Assembly: GCA_913031525.1 (NCBI GenBank)
Contig: CAJWGC010000008.1
Coordinates: 1 to 15,464, forward strand
DNA: 15,464 nucleotides
Direction of reading: 5' to 3'
From: an uncultured Acidimicrobiia bacterium
GTDB taxonomy: Bacteria; Actinomycetota; Acidimicrobiia; Spongiisociales; UBA5794
Shown here: in pieces, positions 5,524 to 13,181 of the stretch
Numbering within the stretch: the first letter of the stretch is position 1
Layout of the letters: every line of letters starts with the position of its first letter
Notes under the pieces: model-generated
The model's input: only the letters and a program-made list of their open reading frames with translations
What the model was told of the DNA's origin: nothing
The model's database searches: none
Translations under genes and position numbers: made by a program

Positions 5524-8097
5524 ATGACCACCACTCTGGACCGATCGTCTGAACGCCTCGCAAGTGGTTGCGAAGTAAATGCCCCGGATATCGATATCTC
5601 AACACCAATCCTCGAGGATGAGTACGTCGACGTAGATCCTCGGATCCTGTCATGGGAGGTCACTCCTCTAACTGCGCGCGTCAAGAAGATCAAAAAAGCA
5701 ATGATGAAGGAACTCCGGGTTCCAACTATCTCGGCCGGTCGCTGCACCTTCTACGGTCGAGGATGGCGCGCTGCTGACGGAGATGATTTCGCGATCCGCC
5801 GCGCCCGGGCGATTGCTCATGCGTTCCGCAACATTCCAATCCGAATCGGTGAGGGCGAGCTCATCGTTGGATCTCAAACCGAAGCACTGGTGGGATGCTC
5901 GGTAACCATCGATTACAACGCCACATTGGGCGTAGAACTAGTCGAGGCTGGCGGCGCTGTCGGAGCCTTGAGCGAAGACCAGAAATGCCTTGCCGGTGCT
6001 GAAGAAGTCGAAGCCATAGCTCGCGAGACCCAATACTGGTTAGGGCGTTCCACAGTCGACAAACAGGAAGAAGTCCTCTCGCGCTATTTCCCTGATGGGG
6101 AATACAACAAGATATCGAAATCAAGGATCGGAAATATCGACTGTCTTGCTACTCCTGTTCCAGGGATCATGCGAGTGCCGATGTACGAAAAGGTGCTCAA
6201 GATCGGCCTGCGCGGTTTCGTTAACGAGATCAAAGAACATCAAGCCCGTCTCGACTTTGCGATAGGTGGGGGTACGGGTCAACAAAAAGCGATGGACAAA
6301 TACACGCAGCTCGAAGCCATGCGGATCACCCTCGAAGGCGCCATCGACTTCTACAAACGTCACGCCGAACTCGCCGCAGATCTTGCTGAGATAACCGACG
6401 ATCCAGTACGCAAGTCGGAACTAGAAAAGATCGCTGAAGTGTGCGATCAGGTGCCAGAAAGAGGAGCGCGCGACTTCCATGAGGCAGTCCAAACAGTATG
6501 GGCGATGTACCTCGGCATGAATATCGAGACTGCATCTTGGAAAGAAACCCTAGGTCGAGTAGACCAGTACCTATGGCCAATGTATAAGGAATCGGTCAAA
6601 GAAAAGGGCGATTTCACCGTCGATAAAGCAGCCGAACTGCTCGGCTGTATGTGGATGAAAGTCTCGTCATTGACCCAGGTCAAGGCGTTCTTTGGTCGTC
6701 AGTCTGACGGTGGCGGTCACGTTTCTAACTCCACATCCGGTGGTGTAGACCGAAATGGATCCCCGGCTGACAACGAACTCACCTATTTGATTCTCACGGT
6801 GGTCGGAGACTCGAAGACGGCGTACCCATCGCTTTTCTTCAGAGTGCACGACCGTACATCGCGAGCACTATGGCATCACTTGCTGCAATCGAATCTGCGT
6901 AATGGCGGCGGAATCCCGGCAATTCAATCAGATCCAGCAGCGTTTAAGCCACAGCTGCGAAGGGACGTCAAACCAGAGGATGCTCTCGACTATCAGCAAG
7001 TGGGCTGCACCACTTCCTATCCACCAGGTTCAATGTTTAACAATGCGACTTACGTGGTCAACCATCTGAAAATCCTCGAAATCGCCCTCAATAAAGGCTA
7101 CGACCCGATCTTCAAGTGGAACTGGGATCCACCTGCGGACGCTCCGTTGGAGTTCAACAACTTCGAAGACGTCTATGAAGCTTTCAAAGCTTGGGAACGT
7201 CATTTCACCGGAATGATGGCCGAAATGGGCATGATCACCATGGCCGCCAAGCGGCGTTTCTGGTCGCTACCATTTTCCAGCTCGTTAATGCCAGACTGCA
7301 TCGAGATGGGACTCGGCGTGTTCCACGGCGGGCTCCGGTACCAGAACTTCAACGACTCGACCGAGGACGGTGGATTTATTAACACCGCCGATGCGCTGCT
7401 AGCGATTAAACACTTGGTCTTCGATAAAGAGGTCGTCTCGCTGGACGAACTAATGGAGGCACTGGCTGCCGACTGGGAGGGGCATGAGCCGCTGCGGCGT
7501 CTGATGATCCAAGGTGCACCGAAATTCGGTAACGCTGACCCCGAGGCCGATGCTTTCACGTCCGAGATTTATAACTGGACAGCAGACAACATCCGAGACC
7601 AGCGGTATTACACCGACGAAGGGGGAACAAAATATCCCCCGCATATGCTTCGCCTTGGCGGATCCATGCACCATTGGAGAGGCATGACGATTGGCGCGAC
7701 GCCGGATGGCCGCTATAACTCGGAAGCTCTTGCTGAGGGCACTGTCTCACCTATGCGGGGACGTGATATCAGCGGGCCCACCGCAGTCGTAAATTCGGTA
7801 GCCGCGCTAGATGCGATGGCGGGAGATAACTACGTGTTCAACTTCCGGATCCTTCCCTCGATGGTCAAATCGATAGAGGGCCGCGACAAAGTAATGACGC
7901 TGGTGCAGTCGTTATTTGACCAAGAGGGATACCAGATACAGATGAATATTCTGGACTCCGAGGTCCTTAGGGCAGCCCAGGCCAGTCCGGATGACTACAG
8001 CGACGTGGTTGTTCGTCTTGGCGGATACAGCGCCTACTTCGTTGACCTGACGCAGTCGATGCAGGAAGAACAAATAGAACGAACAGCCCACGGCTGA
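5524..8097 (+). CDS. Glycyl radical enzyme of unassigned subfamily
   Basis: An 857-residue pyruvate-formate-lyase-like glycyl radical enzyme. The PFL domain spans about 45-650, with RIGEGELIVGSQ (107-118), LGRVDQYLWPMY (343-354) and YPSLFFRVHD (434-443). The thiyl cysteine is C495 in QQVGCTTSYPPG. The glycine-radical domain ends with VRLGGYSAYFVDL, placing the radical on G834. The O2-sensitive radical is installed by the activase downstream. Known eliminases and HPA decarboxylase carry Cys-x-Glu at this site (choline lyase, glycerol dehydratase, isethionate lyase). Here it is C-T-T, so the usual acid/base Glu is missing. C495, G834 and the total length are close to benzylsuccinate synthase alpha (C493, G829, about 865 residues, from memory), but no BssB/BssC-like Fe-S small subunits are encoded, so a succinate-adding role is not supported. 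No microcompartment shell genes are present. ATG 5524 has a good Shine-Dalgarno. Confidence 0.93.
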   Translation: MTTTLDRSSERLASGCEVNAPDIDISTPILEDEYVDVDPRILSWEVTPLTARVKKIKKAMMKELRVPTISAGRCTFYGRGWRAADGDDFAIRRARAIAHAFRNIPIRIGEGELIVGSQTEALVGCSVTIDYNATLGVELVEAGGAVGALSEDQKCLAGAEEVEAIARETQYWLGRSTVDKQEEVLSRYFPDGEYNKISKSRIGNIDCLATPVPGIMRVPMYEKVLKIGLRGFVNEIKEHQARLDFAIGGGTGQQKAMDKYTQLEAMRITLEGAIDFYKRHAELAADLAEITDDPVRKSELEKIAEVCDQVPERGARDFHEAVQTVWAMYLGMNIETASWKETLGRVDQYLWPMYKESVKEKGDFTVDKAAELLGCMWMKVSSLTQVKAFFGRQSDGGGHVSNSTSGGVDRNGSPADNELTYLILTVVGDSKTAYPSLFFRVHDRTSRALWHHLLQSNLRNGGGIPAIQSDPAAFKPQLRRDVKPEDALDYQQVGCTTSYPPGSMFNNATYVVNHLKILEIALNKGYDPIFKWNWDPPADAPLEFNNFEDVYEAFKAWERHFTGMMAEMGMITMAAKRRFWSLPFSSSLMPDCIEMGLGVFHGGLRYQNFNDSTEDGGFINTADALLAIKHLVFDKEVVSLDELMEALAADWEGHEPLRRLMIQGAPKFGNADPEADAFTSEIYNWTADNIRDQRYYTDEGGTKYPPHMLRLGGSMHHWRGMTIGATPDGRYNSEALAEGTVSPMRGRDISGPTAVVNSVAALDAMAGDNYVFNFRILPSMVKSIEGRDKVMTLVQSLFDQEGYQIQMNILDSEVLRAAQASPDDYSDVVVRLGGYSAYFVDLTQSMQEEQIERTAHG

Positions 8098-8122
8098 ACC
8101 CATACCAGTCAGCAATCAGAAC

Positions 8123-8163
8123 TAGCGAAACGGCGCATGCTGTCAAGCGTGGCCGTTTTGCTA
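8123..8163 (+). terminator. Strong hairpin between glycyl radical enzyme and activase genes
   Basis: A 12-bp lower stem (8123-8134 with 8152-8163, one G-T pair), a single bulged G (8135), a 5-bp upper stem (8136-8140 with 8147-8151, one G-T pair) and a 6-base loop TGTCAA. It is followed by TTTCTAG, a poor U-tract, so it is more likely a leaky terminator or a 3'-end stabiliser than a full stop. Partial termination would yield much more glycyl radical enzyme mRNA than activase mRNA. Confidence 0.6.
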
Positions 8164-8206
8164 TTTCTAGCCGCATGACAAATCCACCGTCCGATTGGCC
8201 TAATCG

Positions 8207-9337
8207 ATGACCGACACCGACCGCAAAATTCAGGAAGCAGCCATCAAGCTGACACCGATTCTGGATTTCTCATCCGGACAGGTTCTCAACCCACACGGCC
8301 TTCTGGAACAACTGAAGCACGGCCCGCCGAAAGGGCCAGTGGGCACTATCACTCGGATCAGCCGGTTCTCCACAGAAGACGGTCCTGGAATCAGGACCAC
8401 GGTTTTCGTCAAAGGATGCCCCCTCAAATGCGAATGGTGTTCCAACCCGGAAACATGGAAACTAGCTCCCGAGATTGCCCACAAGGATCGAAGCTGCACC
8501 ATGTGCAGTGACACCGATCATTACCGGTGTGTCACCGCTTGTCCAGAAAATGCCCCGACCTCCTCTCAAAAAGCGGTCTGGATAACAGAATGGGAGAAGG
8601 AAGACGGAGAAGGTACTGACGGAGGACCGCGCATTGATCGTGATGTCTGTACCTCATGCGGGCTCTGCGTAGAAGCCTGCCCTTTCGGGGCTATCTTCTG
8701 GTATGGATGGGAATCGACTGTTGAACAGCTAATGGAAATGGTCCGCAAGGACAAACCGTACTTCGACAGCTCAAATGGGGGAATCACCATCTCAGGAGGT
8801 GACCCACTCATGCAGGCATCATTCGTAGCTGAAGTTTTTCGAATGGCACAAGCAGAAGGAATCCATACTTGCCTTGATACTTCTGGGAGCGGGAGCGTTC
8901 GGCAGGTAGAAGCGGTATTACCCCACACTGATCTGTTCCACTACGACCTAAAAAATATGGACAAAGAAGATCATATCCGCTGGACCAAAGGTTCCAATAC
9001 CAATATTCTTCGCAATCTGAAAATTGTCGCTGAGGCCGGCAAGCACATAATCATCCGGATACCGATGATCCCGGGGATCATCGACACAGATGAAAACCTG
9101 ACTGAAATCGCGAAAACAGCCAAGGATGCTAACGAACGGGTCGAGGCGGCAGGAGGGCCTGAAGTTGAGCTTGAGCTCTTGCCCTACCACCGTGGCGGTG
9201 TCGGCAAATTCTACGAGTTAGACAAGGATTACACCCTCGAGCCACTACGCACCCAATCTGAAAAAGAACTGCGGCGCATGATCGGACTAGTACAAGATAT
9301 CTACCCTCACGCCAAAGTCGAAGGACGGGATTATTGA
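8207..9337 (+). CDS. Glycyl radical enzyme activase (radical SAM)
   Basis: A 376-residue radical-SAM enzyme that would abstract hydrogen from G834 of the upstream enzyme using SAM and a reduced [4Fe-4S] cluster. Visible are the activase signature RFSTEDGPGIRTTVFVKGC (53-71), the CxxxCxxC cluster C71/C75/C78, a ferredoxin-like insert with two Cys quartets (C97, C100, C108, C112 and C148, C151, C154, C158), the SAM-binding SGGDPL (196-201), and the tail LLPYHRGGVGKFYELDKDY. The first insert quartet has unusual spacing (Cx2Cx7Cx3C). The ATG at 8207 has no visible Shine-Dalgarno and gives a 44-residue extension before the usual activase start. A GTG at 8339 with AAAGGG just upstream would yield the standard N-terminus, so the start is uncertain. 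A hairpin in the 109-bp leader and weak initiation fit low activase output. Confidence 0.93.
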   Translation: MTDTDRKIQEAAIKLTPILDFSSGQVLNPHGLLEQLKHGPPKGPVGTITRISRFSTEDGPGIRTTVFVKGCPLKCEWCSNPETWKLAPEIAHKDRSCTMCSDTDHYRCVTACPENAPTSSQKAVWITEWEKEDGEGTDGGPRIDRDVCTSCGLCVEACPFGAIFWYGWESTVEQLMEMVRKDKPYFDSSNGGITISGGDPLMQASFVAEVFRMAQAEGIHTCLDTSGSGSVRQVEAVLPHTDLFHYDLKNMDKEDHIRWTKGSNTNILRNLKIVAEAGKHIIIRIPMIPGIIDTDENLTEIAKTAKDANERVEAAGGPEVELELLPYHRGGVGKFYELDKDYTLEPLRTQSEKELRRMIGLVQDIYPHAKVEGRDY

Positions 9338-9358
9338 GATCACCAGAAAGAGGAGCAA

Positions 9359-9724
9359 ATGGGATTGATCAAAGCTGTCGTTAAAGACATTCGAGGAGAA
9401 GCGCTTCCCGGAGTAACAGTCAGTTTGACCGACGAGACTTCGGGAGAAAGTCTAGGAACTGTAGAAGCTGACGATTCTGGTTCTACCCGTTTTATGGTCG
9501 AACAAGGACGATATATCGTTCAGGTAGATGGGATCCCCGAGGGCACTCGTCAACCTCAGTATCCATCGGTCCTGCAACTACTCCCTAACACTGAGGCAAC
9601 CGAGTACGTTATCCAGCTTGAATCAGCCCTATCTGGCGACTTTATTCCCGCGGCGACCCAAGCCAATCGACCTGTTACGTCGAACGAGACACCAGATAGC
9701 GACCCGAACTTGCCAGCCGAGTAG
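9359..9724 (+). CDS. Small Cna-B/carboxypeptidase-regulatory-like beta-sandwich protein
   Basis: A 121-residue protein. Residues about 3-88 fit the carboxypeptidase-regulatory/Cna-B fold: the KDIRGEALPGVTVSLTD strand pair, the turn ADDSGSTRF, EQGRYIVQVDG, then LQLLPNTEATEYVIQLES. Residues 90-121 are a Pro/Asn/Asp-rich tail, probably disordered. There is no signal peptide, membrane segment or cysteine, so it should be cytosolic and cannot be an Fe-S small subunit like those of HPA decarboxylase or benzylsuccinate synthase. Such domains mostly occur on secreted proteins, though one also forms part of the cytosolic transhydroxylase beta subunit. The position directly after the activase (21-base gap, strong AAAGAGGAG at 9347-9355) suggests an accessory subunit or scaffold for the glycyl radical enzyme. 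That is inference; the function is unknown. Confidence 0.75.
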   Translation: MGLIKAVVKDIRGEALPGVTVSLTDETSGESLGTVEADDSGSTRFMVEQGRYIVQVDGIPEGTRQPQYPSVLQLLPNTEATEYVIQLESALSGDFIPAATQANRPVTSNETPDSDPNLPAE

Positions 9725-9732
9725 ATCAAGCC

Positions 9733-10968
9733 GTGAAAACGGGAGGTATCCGATACAAAGGTAACGTCTTTGCTTGGATTGTCGTCTTAATCGTCACACT
9801 CCAACTAACGGCTATCTCGCTACTCCATGAGGGATTGGCACCCGTCCTGCCCTTCATCCAACGTTCCTTCAACGCCACTAACGCACAAATTGGACTTATC
9901 CCTGGAGCCGTCCTACTAGGCGGAACCATCGCCATGGTCATCATTGGCTGGCTCACTGATCGTCTAGGAATACGTAGTGTGCTGCCCTTCGCTTTCGCTT
10001 TCATGGGAGGCGGAATGGCTCTGCTGTCAATTGGAAACTCAATAAATCAGCTCGTATTCCTAGCTTTCTTAATGGGCATTGGTGCATCGACCGGATTACC
10101 AGCGACAGCTAAGGCCATCATGACGTTCGTCTCGCCTCATCGACGGGCACTAGCAATGGGTTTCGTCACCATGGGCGGCCCATTGGCTGGAATAATTGGA
10201 GCCGGGGTAATCCCATGGCTTGCTGAAAATTATGGATGGCAGACCGCGGTCCGGATTATGGCAGTCACCATCGTTGCAACAGCCGTGGTCTTCATGTACT
10301 TCTATAAGATCCCGCGAGAAGAGGAGAGAAAGACACAACCTCCAACAATGCTACGAGCTCTCCGTCAACTCTCGAGAAACCGAGCATTATGGGCAGCAGC
10401 ATTGAGCGGAATCACCCTTGTCGTAGCCAACGATGTGTTCATCACATTTCTCATACTGTGGCTTCGTGATGATCTTTTTATGAATGTACGTACAGGAGGA
10501 GCGTTCCTAGCTTTGGCGCTTACCGCTTCGATAGTGGGACGCATGGCATGGGGATGGGTGGGCGACTATTGGGGAAAAAATCGTGCCGTAGTGCTAGCGA
10601 TTCTGAGCTTACTTTCAGTATTCTCCTTGGTAGCGGTGACATTGACCAATAGGGAATCGAGTAACTTCACTGTGGGCGTGGTCGTCGTTATGGCAGGATT
10701 CACCACGCTGAGCTGGCAAGGCGTGTACCACACCGTCGTCGCAGAACTAACGCCTGCTGGCACTACAGCATCAGTCACAGCATTTAGCGGCGCGATAAGG
10801 AGACTGGGTGCCTTCGGAATGCTGCCACTCTTCGGCTGGCTGGTAGATATCAACGACAATTACATAGTCGCATGGCGTACCCTGGCTGTGGTGGCATTTA
10901 TAGGAACGGTGATTCTCATAACCCGGCTAATCCCTCTAACACGGCGAAATGAATTGATCGAACTCTGA
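9733..10968 (+). CDS. Major facilitator superfamily transporter
   Basis: A 411-residue integral membrane protein with about 12 hydrophobic segments. The first starts near residue 11 (NVFAWIVVLIVTLQLTAISL). The MFS motif-A loop between helices 2 and 3 is seen as GWLTDRLGIRSVLP (72-85), and its repeat in the second half as WGWVGDYWGKNRAV (near 273). A charged central loop (PREEERKTQPPTML, near residue 195) splits the two 6-helix halves. It probably imports the pathway substrate or exports a product by proton coupling; the ligand cannot be read from sequence. The start is GTG 9733, 8 bases after the upstream stop, with a weak Shine-Dalgarno, consistent with translational coupling. Its TGA overlaps the ATG of the first DUF4125 gene by one base. 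Confidence 0.88.
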   Translation: MKTGGIRYKGNVFAWIVVLIVTLQLTAISLLHEGLAPVLPFIQRSFNATNAQIGLIPGAVLLGGTIAMVIIGWLTDRLGIRSVLPFAFAFMGGGMALLSIGNSINQLVFLAFLMGIGASTGLPATAKAIMTFVSPHRRALAMGFVTMGGPLAGIIGAGVIPWLAENYGWQTAVRIMAVTIVATAVVFMYFYKIPREEERKTQPPTMLRALRQLSRNRALWAAALSGITLVVANDVFITFLILWLRDDLFMNVRTGGAFLALALTASIVGRMAWGWVGDYWGKNRAVVLAILSLLSVFSLVAVTLTNRESSNFTVGVVVVMAGFTTLSWQGVYHTVVAELTPAGTTASVTAFSGAIRRLGAFGMLPLFGWLVDINDNYIVAWRTLAVVAFIGTVILITRLIPLTRRNELIEL

Positions 10969-11546
10969 TGAAAGACAAGATCCCGCGTAAAAACCACAAA
11001 GTAGGCAATGTGCTTGATGACATCGTCGAGCTGGAGACCGACATGTTTTTGCGTATAAAACCTCTCTATCCCGCACAGTGCCAGGAACATCCCGATGAAT
11101 TTCGGAGATGGAGGAGAGCGAACTATGCACCTCTCTCTGAAACTACCAAGCGGTTATATCTAGAAGATCTCGTTGCAGCAGACAACGCCGGAGAGAACCT
11201 AGTCGCTGAGAAATACATCGGGATGGCCCAGAACCCTCCCGGTGCGGCACGCGCCCAAGTAGTAGGAGAGATCCATTCCCAGCTCGTTGAGTGGCTGGTC
11301 GAAGTCATGAAACGTCACCCAAAGATCTTTGGGGCCAAGTCCATTGATTACTCCGCAAATTATCTGCGATCGGAACTCGAAACGATGTCAAGCGCGACCC
11401 TCAATTCCTACCGTTCTGACGTACAAAGAGCTCGGGAAGAAGGACGCAATATCCCAGCGGAAACGTACGATCACATGGCCAATCAGCTTGGATTCAATTC
11501 TCTGACCGATTTGGAATATGGGACACGAAACGTCAAGAGCCATTAG
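10968..11546 (+). CDS. DUF4125 family protein, copy 1
   Basis: A 192-residue soluble, mostly helical protein. It matches the family pattern as I know it: DDIVELETDMF, CQEHPDEFRRWRRANY, LSETTKRLYLEDLVAADNAG, ENLVAEKYIGMA, then a second half with WLVEVMKRHPKIFG, LRSELETMSSATLNSYRSDV, REEGRNIPAETYDHMANQLG. The two halves repeat a core of the type 'S..TL..Y..D...A...GrNl..E.Y', so the fold looks internally duplicated. The ATG is contained in the TGATG junction with the MFS gene (one-base overlap), which ties its translation to the transporter. The biochemical role is unknown. Family members often lie next to DUF4037 genes, and one is present at 12210-13181. Confidence 0.8.
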   Translation: MKDKIPRKNHKVGNVLDDIVELETDMFLRIKPLYPAQCQEHPDEFRRWRRANYAPLSETTKRLYLEDLVAADNAGENLVAEKYIGMAQNPPGAARAQVVGEIHSQLVEWLVEVMKRHPKIFGAKSIDYSANYLRSELETMSSATLNSYRSDVQRAREEGRNIPAETYDHMANQLGFNSLTDLEYGTRNVKSH

Positions 11547-11707
11547 CAACAAGATATCCCTTGTAAGTGACCTTACGATGGCCCTTATCCGACAAATCGC
11601 GGCCACAACCTACGAAACCACCGCCTGTGATACCGGGAACCGATCGACAGGTAACGTTCTATCAATGGAACAACAGGCTCGATCTGGCAATAGGCCGTAA
11701 CAGCACC

Positions 11708-12205
11708 ATGTCAGTAAACGATATCTCCGATCGAATCGCCGACCTAGAACTCTCCATGTTTGAAAAGCTGCGCGACGAACAACCACACGTGATGTTCGAA
11801 ACGCCCAACGTGTTTCGGGCTTGGAGAAAGGCGACTCATGCCACACTCTCTCTCGCCACACTTGTGTCACTGGAACGAGACGTGGAGAAGGCTTGCGAAT
11901 TAGGACAAAATCTCATCTCCGAAAAGTACCGATTGCTAACCGGACCACGATCCAACGTTCCGAATGTGCCAAGTGTCGACATCTTGTGCTCAATCATGAG
12001 GAGATGGCTCCATGAGATGGCAAATCACCAGCCAGAAATGGTCGCGAATGACGTCGAGGCTGAAGTTTGGACGCTGCGATGCGGGCTCGTCCTGTTATCT
12101 GAAACTACCCTGTCCCTGATGCAGGATGATCTCGCGAAGGCACGCGACGAAGGACGAAACCTCGCTGCTCAGACATTTGCTCTTGCGGTTGCCGAACTCT
12201 CCTAA
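11708..12205 (+). CDS. DUF4125 family protein, copy 2 (diverged paralogue)
   Basis: A 165-residue protein aligned along its length with copy 1: DRIADLELSMF, ETPNVFRAWRKATHATLS, LERDVEKACELGQNLISEKY, then WLHEMANHQPEMV, LVLLSETTLSLMQDDLAKAR, DEGRNLAAQTFALAVAEL. It is shorter in the linker between halves and lacks the Cys of CQEHP. ATG 11708 is chosen because similarity to copy 1 begins there. A GTG at 11567 would add 47 residues with no family character. No Shine-Dalgarno is visible, and the 161 bases before it (11547-11707) hold only weak inverted repeats. The gene ends 4 bases from the stop of the convergent DUF4037 gene. A tandem duplication with divergence suggests a heteromer or two specificities. 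Confidence 0.72.
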   Translation: MSVNDISDRIADLELSMFEKLRDEQPHVMFETPNVFRAWRKATHATLSLATLVSLERDVEKACELGQNLISEKYRLLTGPRSNVPNVPSVDILCSIMRRWLHEMANHQPEMVANDVEAEVWTLRCGLVLLSETTLSLMQDDLAKARDEGRNLAAQTFALAVAELS

Positions 12206-12209
12206 CTAT

Positions 12210-13181
12210 CTACTCGGTCCACACGTCTAGAGAACGGATGTCCGGATCTCCAATACGAGATTGAATATTTATTCCATGTTCCAGTAGAAATTGTCCCTCG
12301 ATATCGCTCAATTTCTCTCGACGCAGACGATCGGAGATCAACATACATACCTCGGTAACAGCTAACAGCTTCAATTCAAAAGGATCTGCGAGTAGATCCG
12401 AAGATCCTGGGTCAATCATCCGTGAGAGCTGAACCTTCACTTCGGGACCGATAATCGTCATTCGATCAAGAGCTGCATGCATCCACTTGTAATAAGGCGC
12501 GTAAACGCGATTAAGAGCAGCGACAATTCCAATTGCTGCTTCAGCAAAACGGGCTTCGGCTTGTTGCCCAGCAACAAGGTCTCCCCGACTCAACATGCGA
12601 GGAAGGTTGTACTGGCCGGCTTGTCCAGCTGCCATACATCTAGCAGCAAGTCTCTTGAGTCGGATGTCCTCGGGGTAGTGGCTGAGAAGCTTTCTCCGGA
12701 CTGAGCTGAACTCATCGAGGTCGTCGACAAAAACCTCTCCATTAGTACAGGCGGCAAGGTGATGCTCTGGGATCCTCTGCCATTCCTGCCATGACCGAGG
12801 AGCACGATCTATGCCCAAGTACTGGTGGTAGAACTGATCAGTCCGCCAAACTCCATTGCGCCTAGTGCCCCAGGGAGAAAGTCGAATTCTGTAGCCTTCA
12901 AACTCGGTGGGAAGTGCTTCATAAGCCTTCTGTAGGGCCGCTCCATGTCGAGCAAAATCGCCGGCAGAAAGCCATAAGACAAACCGAGGACCCCAATCAT
13001 GATCGCGCGAAATTTCATCATCGAATCCGAAGCAATCTGATCCGTCGCCTACCAACCCAGCAGCAACTCGATCTCTATCGTTGCCAAAAATTTCAGCGAT
13101 AATGGGAGGTCCATAAGCGTCGTAAAAGCGTCTAGACAGCCCGAGACCAGATCCCTCCCTTGCTCGGCCTTGATCACTCAT
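12210..13181 (-). CDS. DUF4037 protein with pol-beta-type nucleotidyltransferase signature
   Basis: A 323-residue soluble protein. Residues 47-62 read GSDCFGFDDEISRDHD, matching the minimal nucleotidyltransferase signature G[GS]-x(9-13)-Dh[DE], with GS at 47-48 and D60/D62 as likely metal ligands. The second half (about 180-310) is helical (VAALNRVYAPYYKWMHAALD, then FELKLLAVTEVCMLISDRL), like the helical domain of antibiotic nucleotidyltransferases. The family itself has no assigned function that I know of; transfer of a nucleotide to an unknown acceptor is inference. ATG 13181 overlaps the stop of the parvulin-like gene as ATGA, so it is the last gene of the leftward ABC-transporter operon. 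It converges with its presumed partners, the two DUF4125 genes. Confidence 0.8.
   Translation of the reverse strand: MSDQGRAREGSGLGLSRRFYDAYGPPIIAEIFGNDRDRVAAGLVGDGSDCFGFDDEISRDHDWGPRFVLWLSAGDFARHGAALQKAYEALPTEFEGYRIRLSPWGTRRNGVWRTDQFYHQYLGIDRAPRSWQEWQRIPEHHLAACTNGEVFVDDLDEFSSVRRKLLSHYPEDIRLKRLAARCMAAGQAGQYNLPRMLSRGDLVAGQQAEARFAEAAIGIVAALNRVYAPYYKWMHAALDRMTIIGPEVKVQLSRMIDPGSSDLLADPFELKLLAVTEVCMLISDRLRREKLSDIEGQFLLEHGINIQSRIGDPDIRSLDVWTE

Noticed and set aside
5524..8097. Benzylsuccinate/alkylsuccinate synthase alpha subunit
   Set aside because: Length and the C495/G834 positions are close, but the BssB/BssC-like Fe-S subunits and the CoA-transferase pathway genes are absent. Similar numbering alone is not evidence of function.
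5524..9724. Glycyl radical enzyme-associated microcompartment
   Set aside because: No shell proteins, aldehyde dehydrogenase, phosphotransacylase or encapsulation peptide were seen.
11518..11707. Small open frames between the two DUF4125 genes
   Set aside because: No ribosome site and no family resemblance; the frame from GTG 11567 simply reads into copy 2 without similarity until 11708.
10968..13181. DUF4125/DUF4037 as a HEPN-MNT toxin-antitoxin pair
   Set aside because: The nucleotidyltransferase motif fits MNT loosely, but the DUF4125 proteins lack a convincing RxxxxxH HEPN motif, are larger, and lie on the opposite strand.
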